This document shows positions 57,281 through 64,000 of a stretch of DNA of 64,000 nt, piece by piece; positions within the stretch are counted from its first letter, which is position 1, and the number at the start of each line of letters is the position of its first letter. This stretch comes from Chrysaora quinquecirrha (Eukaryota; Cnidaria; Scyphozoa; Semaeostomeae; Pelagiidae). The translations under genes and the position numbers were made by a program. The notes under the pieces are model-generated. The model ran no database searches. It was not told the origin of the DNA and saw nothing but the letters and a program-made list of their open reading frames with translations. The stretch spans positions 124,001 through 188,000 of the forward strand of contig JACTAT010000223.1 of NCBI GenBank assembly GCA_014526335.1, read 5' to 3'.

Positions 57281-59117
57281 CAGCTTTCCGCTCAACACAA
57301 AATGCGGTGTTCCAGTCTAATCATTTCGGTAGCCAACGATTTCAGGGCCGCCAATGTGGGGGGACAAAGCGCAAAGCTGCTGAGCAAGGACACAGGAAGA
57401 AACAGCCTCCTGAAAAAATTTGGATAAAAGACTTAATTTTGCTACCTAGTCCAAAAATTGTCAAGGTACCAAAAGGGCCTGCACGGGAGACCCTGTACAC
57501 TGATGGCTTTGTGGTCTCAGGCTTCAAATTGCACTCCACCTCTACGGAGAATGAATTAAAAAAAGTCATCGAAGAACAATTTGCGTCCGTGTTGAGTGGT
57601 GTAACAGCACCAGTGAAATTTACATTTGTATGTGCAGTTGAACGGTCAATTGTGGCAATAAAGAGCAATGAAGAAATTACAGGAGATGTACTGAAACATC
57701 TTTCAGGGAACAGGGACCGTCCAATATACATCTGCTCCTCCGAAGATCTGATGCACCTGATAAGTTGTGCCGAGCATTTCAGTCTAGAAGAAGGCGATGA
57801 AGACGATGATCGGGAAGAAGATGAATTGCCACCCTTTTCAACATTTCTTGAAAAACATCCAAATCCTACTCCTGCCACACAAGGAACACAAAAATTGATC
57901 GATGACTATTTTCAAGATGAAAACAAAGTGGAAATAGAACAAAGTGACCCAGCCTTCACAGCTACAACTTTTGATTCCCACCCAAGCATTGTAGATCTTG
58001 GACAAAATGAAGCCAACACTATATGTCTAATTTGCGAGAAAGTCGTCGCATTCAGGATGATAGAGGAACATGTAGAACTATGCTTAGAGTCTAAACAGTC
58101 ACAGTCAAAAGGCACTTTTTCCAAAGAAAACCAGGCATTTGCATCATTGAAAGAACATTTGTCTAGTATGAGAAACGAATTTGCCTGCGGAAAGGAGCCT
58201 GTGAGTTTTGTCATGCGCAGAAGCCATGTTGTAAGAGACGTGCTAAAAAAGATGGAGTTGTTCTTCAAAAATGATCCACTTAGACCAATACCAGTTGAAT
58301 TCGTAGGGGAAGCGGCCGTGGACGAGGGAGGGCCACTCCGAGAATTATTCTCTTCTTTTTATGATGGGATTGTACAATTTCTCATGTATGGCCAAGAGAA
58401 ACGGTACACGTTTCAACATGATATACATAAGCTAGAGAATAATTTGTTCTTTCTTTTCGGAAAGTTCACCGCGCTTGGGTTCCTCATGGGAGCGGCAGGG
58501 CCGCATAATTTTTGCGAGCCGTTGGCTTCCTACATTTTAATGACAGGGTCTTCAAGATTTTTGTCGAAGGATGTTCCTTGTTATGATGCTAAACAAAAGG
58601 TTGAAAAAATAGAAGCAAGCCAAACGCAAGCAGATTTGGATGTGATCGTCGAGAATTTCGAAGAGCGCTTTGAGGCTGGATACAACAAGGCCTTCGTAAC
58701 ACTAGCTGACAAAGATGATTTGGTAAAAAAGGTTGCCATTGGTGAAGATGAAGCCTTAAAGAATAAGGAACTAGATATTGCTTATAATTGGTGCAACTTT
58801 TTAGATGAATTGGAACAGCATGCTGTCAATGATGTGATTGTTGCAGATTTTATGTCCGAAGGAAATGAAGAAAGAAAAGTGTCCATGAAGCTAGAAGATG
58901 TTCTTCTATTTCTAACCGGATCAAAATTTCTTCCTGCTATAAGTTTTGGCTCTGGGAAGATCGTTTTTGATCACAATGCCCAACATGAAAGAAGGATCTC
59001 AGTCAGCCATGTACTTTGAGGGTAAGTTTTCCTGTGAATAAAAGATACTTGGAAGAATCATTTACAGAAAATGTAATGGAAGATATACTATCAGCACCTG
59101 ATTTTGGCTTGATTTAA
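57281..59117 (+). pseudogene. HI-3 HECT E3 ubiquitin ligase, main exon, one frameshift
   Basis: Starts at a 3' splice site (TTTTTAG ending 57280). It contains KDLILLPSPKIVKVPKGPAR (the block shared with HI-2), an acidic stretch, a UBZ/Rad18-like finger (CLICEKVV ... HVELC) near 58024-58085, and the HECT domain from VEFVGEAAVDEGGPLRELF onward, through FGKFTALGFLMG and FEERFEAGYNKAF. The main frame ends at 59019, but the family's C-terminus continues in the +1 frame: CTLRVSFPVNKRYLEES and FGLI, stop at 59115-59117. A single missing base just before the catalytic Cys codon (59010-59012) explains this. Otherwise 580 codons are open, so decay looks recent. Confidence 0.87.
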
Positions 59118-59425
59118 AATATGGACAATATACTGATTACTTCTAATCATTTGAACCATTTTGACCTGAGAAACTAAAGAGATTTCTTATATGCTAGAAC
59201 AATAAGAACGAATTTCTTGAAATCGACTTATATTATTCTTATCGCGTTTTGTTTTCACCATTTTAGGAGTTTTTTGTTGCTAATATTGAAGAGTTTTGTG
59301 TTGAAAAGAGTGAATCCTTTCAGTGACGATGCCTGCTTGCAAGGATTCCAAAACGGCGAAGGCCGGAGCTGAAATTGAATTTGATAATGGCTATTTTTAC
59401 AAGATGATATGTCCGACAAATCTCG
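59118..59425. other. HI-3 convergent 3' interval
   Basis: Non-coding gap between the HECT stop and the transposase stop. A 39-codon frame at 59329 (MPACKDSKTAKAGAE) is noted without assigning it. Confidence 0.45.
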
Positions 59426-61123
59426 TCATTTCCTGTCATGTTCTTTGAATGGATGCCGTGGAATAACTACATTGTTATCTGTTTGTATTCCAGAGGGCGT
59501 GTTATCGTCAAGGTCGATCCCATACTGCAAAGGGTTGAATTGTTCTATGTTTATCATTTCTCTCACTGTATCGCCATCCAGTCGCTTGTATATATCTTCC
59601 ACCCACAACTGCATTTTTTGTCTTTGAATGCTCTGTCCTGAGTGGATGATTATTCCAATGAATTAGAAATGCCGTCAAAGCTTTGTTTAATCTAGGAATG
59701 AAAACAATTTGAAGCGCTAGTAAGTGCACTTCATTCAGAGGATCCAAGTCATCAATTTCTTCCATTTGGTAAAACAGGTCTCTGAAATGACCAACAACAT
59801 AATTTACAACATCCCGCCATAACCTGTCTACACGCTGATTGTGAACAGAGAGACCAGTAATGTGGGGAGCGGCTTCAGTACCATACTTTTCTACCATTAG
59901 TCTTGCGATGCCAATATTTTCCATTCCGTGATCAGACCGTACACTTCTTGGCCAGTAAAAATCCTCTGTAGACTGTGAGAATAGCTCAGCGACAGTATCC
60001 GAACAGTTATTGTGACATCCGTGGAGGTAGATTATTTGACGGGAATAGCCATCGATGCAGCCATGAATCACGATTCTCCAACGTATCAGTTTGTGATGGC
60101 TGTCTATATGCCTATTGGGAAATCGAAGGTGTAGAAAATCAATTCTACAAAGAGATATTCTATGCATACTCTTTCGCTATATTCTTACCTAGAGTCAACA
60201 AAACCAATGCCTTTACCCCCCGTTTACACGGGATCGTATCGGTGCGGATCCCATCTCTAACTGATACGGATAGGCCTTGCGTTTACACGGGACGTAAACC
60301 AGCGGTAATAAAAAACTTAAGTGCCAGCAATATATTAACAGAGTTGCAAGGCTGGATTTCGGGGGTTTCTAGTTCCATTCAATAACAATTGGCAGGATGA
60401 AATCCTTGGTGACCCTTGTTTGTGAATTTTTAGAATCAGTAAGACAAGACAAAATAGCATCAAATCATTGAGTTTTCACCACAAAGCATTTGCTCCTTCC
60501 ACCTGCTATTGTCTTCTCTTAAGATTTCTAAGTCTTCGTAGAATTTTACCAAGTGGGTCTACCCTAGTAATTGACTCCCGCAATCTTCTTCTTTGAATAC
60601 GAAGGCCTCTCGCTCTTAAGGCACCCGAAAGCAGCCTCTCTCCCACATTAGGAGATTCTGATAGTAGATCTGCTACTACTTCATCGATTTGACCATCCAA
60701 TAAAGGTGTAAACTCGTCCCTAATATCTAACTCCCTTCTCCTCTCTCTCAGCGTACGCTCTGATATCATGAGCATATCGTAAATCGCTTTCCAAGTGAAT
60801 CCAAGGCTTCTTAGACCTTTCACTTGTTCTGGGTCTACCAAGTAACGTGGTCGCCCTTTTTCGCCAGTGAACTTCTTAGGGCAATGAAAACCTGGTCTTT
60901 CTGGTGATGAAGATGTGGTCTGACGACTGTATTGGCAAAATAGGTGATTCAATGAATTACTTTTCCTTTGAAGGCATTCCTGCAAAGACGAGATACCATG
61001 AGGAAAATCGCCAGGCAAAACATAATAATCTAGAATTTCATCCAAAATTGATATTGTCCGGCGTATTTCTTCCATGGTTGTTTCCAGGTAACAGAATCGC
61101 TGCTCTAATGTCAAGCCAGGCAT
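59426..61123 (-). pseudogene. HI-3 DDE integrase-type transposase, mutated
   Basis: Exon 1 is 61123-60480 and exon 2 begins at 60111; the phase-2 GT-AG intron is at the same codon as in HI-2 (before the first catalytic Asp). Helix-turn-helix segments (FTWKAIYDMLMISERTLRERR; GERLLSGALRARGLRIQRRR) are intact. Lesions: a TAG at 60506-60508 where relatives have a sense codon, a Glu-to-Asp change at the third catalytic position (59826-59828, NQRVDRLWRD), and a one-base shift near 59620, after which the frame continues as QLWVEDIYKRLDGD to 59426. The first two Asp residues remain (60102-60104; 59931-59933). Dead as read. Confidence 0.88.
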
Positions 61124-61217
61124 TCCTGCGTTTTACATTAAAATTTTGGATTTCTCCGCAAGGTCCTTAGAAAATAACAAAATTTTTTTCTTAGAATGAT
61201 GACTGAATCGTGTTCTG

Positions 61218-61731
61218 CGACAAGATGCCGTTCTCTTCTTTCTTTGTCCGTGGTTAAAAGAAAGATGGTCCTTTCAACGAATGCAAACACGTGGACTGAG
61301 GACAGGGATCCAGATGATAGATGTATCGAATTACAAACGAAACCACAGCGCTCTAAAATTTGATACACACACAAAATACACTACACACACACACACACGA
61401 AATTGAATACACACACAAGTTTTTTGCTTCTGACACGCAGAAATCATGAAAACCAACGCACACAAATATTATAATAACACACACGAACCTTAAATTGACT
61501 CGAGTTTTAAATTCTACAGTCACAAAGGTTTAAAACATGTTCACTAAAAATATTTTAGCACTCAGATCTTTGACATAACAGACCCACAAGTTTTACTATG
61601 CACGTGTACACACAAGAATATTTACTATGTCACTCACAATTTAAATCATGTATACACAAATGTTTTGAGGTATATACACAAAAAAATGATTTGGCGTTTA
61701 ATTTTTTTATTAAATCGACACACAATTTATT
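61218..61731 (-). repeat. HI-3 right terminal inverted repeat, outer ~29 bp missing
   Basis: Mate of 50509-51022. At the position equivalent to the HECT start codon it reads ACG rather than ATG (change at 61250). Confidence 0.93.
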
Positions 61732-61734
61732 GGT

Positions 61735-63281
61735 AGTTTTAAAATCTGTGTACAAATCCCTTATTAGGCTTTGGATTTCAACGGGAACATGGTGGAATCT
61801 GAGTGTTTCTTGTATAAGATTGTGATGGACCTCTCCGAAGGCGTTACGAAGATCGAGTAGTGTGATAAATAGAGATCGTTGCTTCAATCTAGCTTGATTG
61901 ATAAGAAAAGCCATTTGTGCTGTATGCTCGTACGTTCCCGACAGTTTTGGTATGAAGCCTTTTTGAATGTCATGTTCAAGATATTTGTTTTTGAGAAGGA
62001 AGTCAAACATTCTGTTACGAATCAGGGATGTAAATACTTTCAGAGGCACAGACTCAAGTGTTATTGGTCTGAAGTTTGCAGGAACATGGGGATCACCCTT
62101 TTTGTGAATTAGCACCGTTACCGCCTTTTTCCATGTTGAAGGAACTGAGCCAGCCTTCCACGCCTCCAACAAAATACGGTGGATGTATGTTCTGAGATAG
62201 GGCATCCTCTGTAAACAGATTATGGATATCTGCTCTAAAGGGCAGGGGGAACCCGAGGTTTTCATTCTGCGAATAATTCTAGTTACTTCTTGATATGTTG
62301 GATCCTTTAAATCAAATTCAGTGGATGGCTTATCAAATTTTGGTATATGATCAGGTACCCTGAAGAGTTTTCTGGGATTAATGACACTGAAGGTCTTTTT
62401 GAAGTATTCAATGCAATCAATTTTTGGAAATGTGGGTGAAATCTCTAATCGTTTTGTGATAAATTTCTTCGCGTAGTTCCAAACATTTTTCTGTACAAGG
62501 ATATTGTGATCTTCTGATGTCGAGAAAGGGATTTTATTTTCCGCATTATCCTTAATTTTTTGTCGAAGTAGTTTCGCGACGTATTTAATCTCAGCAGAAT
62601 CGACATTTTCTGGAGGGGAATTTTTCAATGTTTTCAGAATCCTTTGAGATCATTTTTTGTTTTGTCTTTGTACCGCTCTGCAAGTTATTTGTTGTTTTCT
62701 TTCCCGTATTTTCTCGCGAAGTAATCATAAAGGGATCTATTCATTTCTTCTAAATTTTCACTCAAGCAATTTGGCGATATCTCCCTAGATGCCAGGGATC
62801 CTCTAAAATGGTCTTCTGCAGCTTTCCATTGTTGTGCAGATTTTGGTAGTTTCACACCAGCCTTTAATATAGGCTCGTTATTTTCGTCATAAATCTGCCC
62901 CTCCGTGTCCGATACAGTGGCATGATCTTTCTTGTTTTCTGCGTCGATAATTGCATCGGTTATTTCTTGTCCTAGTCCCAAAATCACCCGACAGCTCCGT
63001 TGATGAATTTTCAAGCCTCGTAGGCCCTTGCAAACTTTCCCGCAACAACACTTTGTTATTGTTTGATGGTTTTGCGATGTAATAGAATTATTGTCAGAGA
63101 TTGAATAGCTAGCTTCACGTATGACTGATTCATAACCGTTGCCATGGTTATCGCCTTGTCTGCTATTGTTTAGTTATCCTCTGCATCTCCATCGATGTCG
63201 TCCTAAAACTTGGAAATCTTTCCCGCAATAACCGCAAATAGTGAGCACCAGGACGAGTCCAAGAACTGTTAGCGCTTTCAT
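61735..63281 (-). pseudogene. RLE-type LINE, 5' half (split by HI-3)
   Basis: ATG 63281 opens a frame with two C2H2-type fingers, ICGYCGKDFQVLGRHRWRC and CCCGKVCKGLRGLKIHQRSC, typical of the N-terminus of R2/NeSL-like elements. An in-frame TAA at 63174 and a frameshift near 62650 interrupt it. The reverse transcriptase then runs to the HI-3 junction: PANFRPITLESVPLKVF, FITLLDLRNAFGEVHHNL (first catalytic Asp) and IRDLYTDFKT. The sentence resumes as SIIT at 50479, the expected 'FKTSIIT' continuity for this family. The finger-RT-finger-RLE architecture differs from the LINE at 11798-14625. Confidence 0.87.
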
Positions 63282-63409
63282 AATGTCTTTCCCAGTAGCG
63301 TGTAAGTCGGTAGTAAAAATATAAATAAATAATTTAAGTAAACAGCCTTGATTTAAAAAAAAGTTTAACCAGAGCTTAGTAGAAGCACATCCGTCCTTCC
63401 TCATAAGCC
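63282..63409. other. LINE 5' flank
   Basis: Short AT-rich sequence upstream of the LINE start codon at 63281; no further feature. Confidence 0.3.

Positions 63410-63472
<63 letters not shown>
63410..63472. repeat. (TAA)n microsatellite
   Basis: About 20 uninterrupted AAT/TAA triplets directly upstream of the LINE 5' half. Confidence 0.97.
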
Positions 63473-63474
<2 letters not shown>

Positions 63475-64000
63475 TTATATTATAATGGTTGGAAAAAACT
63501 TCAAAAGGATGCATTGGAAAACAGTTTTACCAAAAAGACTACGAGGAGTTTTGTTCTCAGATAAAAAAGACTATGATGGAATTCCCCATTGATCTGATTG
63601 ACAGAACAGTAGAGTCAATGCCAAGGTAAATAAAGATGGTCATTAAATGTCAAGGTAACAGAATAGAATGTTAGGTGAAAACCTTCCAGTTCTTTCAACT
63701 CTCCATAAGTATGCTTTGTTAGGCGCATATAATTTTTTTGGTTAAAGTATTTGCCATGTATGTTAGTTGGTAGGTGTCCAATCCAGTGTCACAGCCTGGA
63801 GAAGTACCACTGTTCTCACTTCAATGGGCTCCCATTTTGTCTGGTAGCCCTTGTAAGATCACTGGTAAGTTGGGAGAGGGTGCCCCTGTTCAAACTGTAA
63901 TTATGCAAGATGGGTATTCAGGAGGCACCATAAAAATTTTGGTCAAAAATTATAATCCACTAAGATAAACAAAACAATGGCACCAAGCTAACAGAACAAT
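63473..64000. other. No gene recognised
   Basis: Short open frames only; no transposon ends, RNA genes or motifs that I can support. Confidence 0.5.

Larger units (their letters stand above)
50480..61731. mobile_element. HI-3: HECT-plus-integrase DNA transposon carrying a nested element, ~11.25 kb
   Basis: The left end starts TATGGCACGCTGTTGC at 50480; GATGGA at 50474-50479 would be the target duplication. At the right the matching inverted repeat stops at 61731, about 29 bp short of the expected end, and the second GATGGA is gone, so a small deletion removed the right terminus. Proof of insertion is the LINE reverse transcriptase split on both sides. Gene layout mirrors HI-1 and HI-2 but flipped: HECT reads right from 50989, transposase reads left from 61123. 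Both genes carry lesions. An ISL2EU-like element occupies roughly 51.6-57.2 kb, within what was the HECT intron. Confidence 0.92.

Noticed and set aside
57342..57878. Minus-strand 178-codon frame opposite the HI-3 HECT gene
   Set aside because: It is the antisense shadow of a well-supported HECT frame and has no motif.

Overview
The window reads as animal genomic DNA, most likely from a cnidarian or similar invertebrate. This is an inference from AT-rich sequence, GT-AG introns, and a repertoire of DNA transposons and non-LTR retrotransposons typical of such genomes (KDZ/Zisupton-like, ISL2EU-like, PIF/Harbinger, pogo, hAT, Helitron, restriction-endonuclease-type LINEs). I recognise no convincing host gene. 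The only unassigned multi-exon candidate is a minus-strand fragment at 1-945. Essentially the whole window is a nest of mobile elements at different stages of decay.

The centrepiece is three related but diverged DNA transposons of one architecture, here called HI-1 (27016-34527), HI-2 (40054-48015) and HI-3 (50480-61731). Each has long terminal inverted repeats of about 365-545 bp whose outermost bases are TATGG (lost at the right end of HI-3). Each carries two inward-facing genes starting at or just inside the repeats: a DDE integrase-type transposase with an N-terminal helix-turn-helix, and a HECT-type E3 ubiquitin ligase with a UBZ-like zinc finger. Boundaries are supported by the window itself. 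HI-1 sits in a repeat whose empty copy is at about 23.15-24.73 kb (6-bp duplication CTTATG). HI-2 sits in a hAT-type reading frame that becomes continuous once the element and one CATAAA copy are removed. HI-3 splits the reverse transcriptase of a LINE into halves at 48.8-50.5 kb and 61.7-63.3 kb. The transposase resembles what Repbase calls IS3EU, but I could not search that.

Other regions. 2.2-3.9 kb: LINE endonuclease remnant. 5.9-6.3 kb: minisatellite. 6.8-9.3 kb: KDZ-like transposase exons. 9.3-10.7 kb: upstream region of a two-gene element, repeated at 24.9-26.3 kb. 10.7-11.5 kb: Helitron helicase fragment. 11.8-14.6 kb: nearly complete LINE with restriction-like endonuclease. 16-18.2 kb: decayed PIF/Harbinger. 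19.4-20.2 kb: LINE 3' remnant. 23.1-27.0 kb and 34.5-36.0 kb: tandem units with a P2X7-C-like gene and an opposing acidic/coiled-coil gene. 36.5-38.4 kb: pogo transposase plus PHD finger. 38.5-39.7 kb: ISL2EU-like fragment. Nested inside HI-3 is a two-gene ISL2EU-like element (intact THAP-DDE transposase at 51991-53490; broken SWIM-YqaJ-PHD-Ulp1-like gene at 54365-57120) with a 71-bp-arm foldback between them.

How the HI genes may cooperate (inference): both genes are read inward from duplicated end sequences and so probably share promoter elements. The transposase would cut and join the ends, while the ligase may adjust host factors or transposase stability. HI-2 looks close to intact, HI-1 keeps an intact transposase but a heavily damaged HECT gene, and HI-3 is broken in both.
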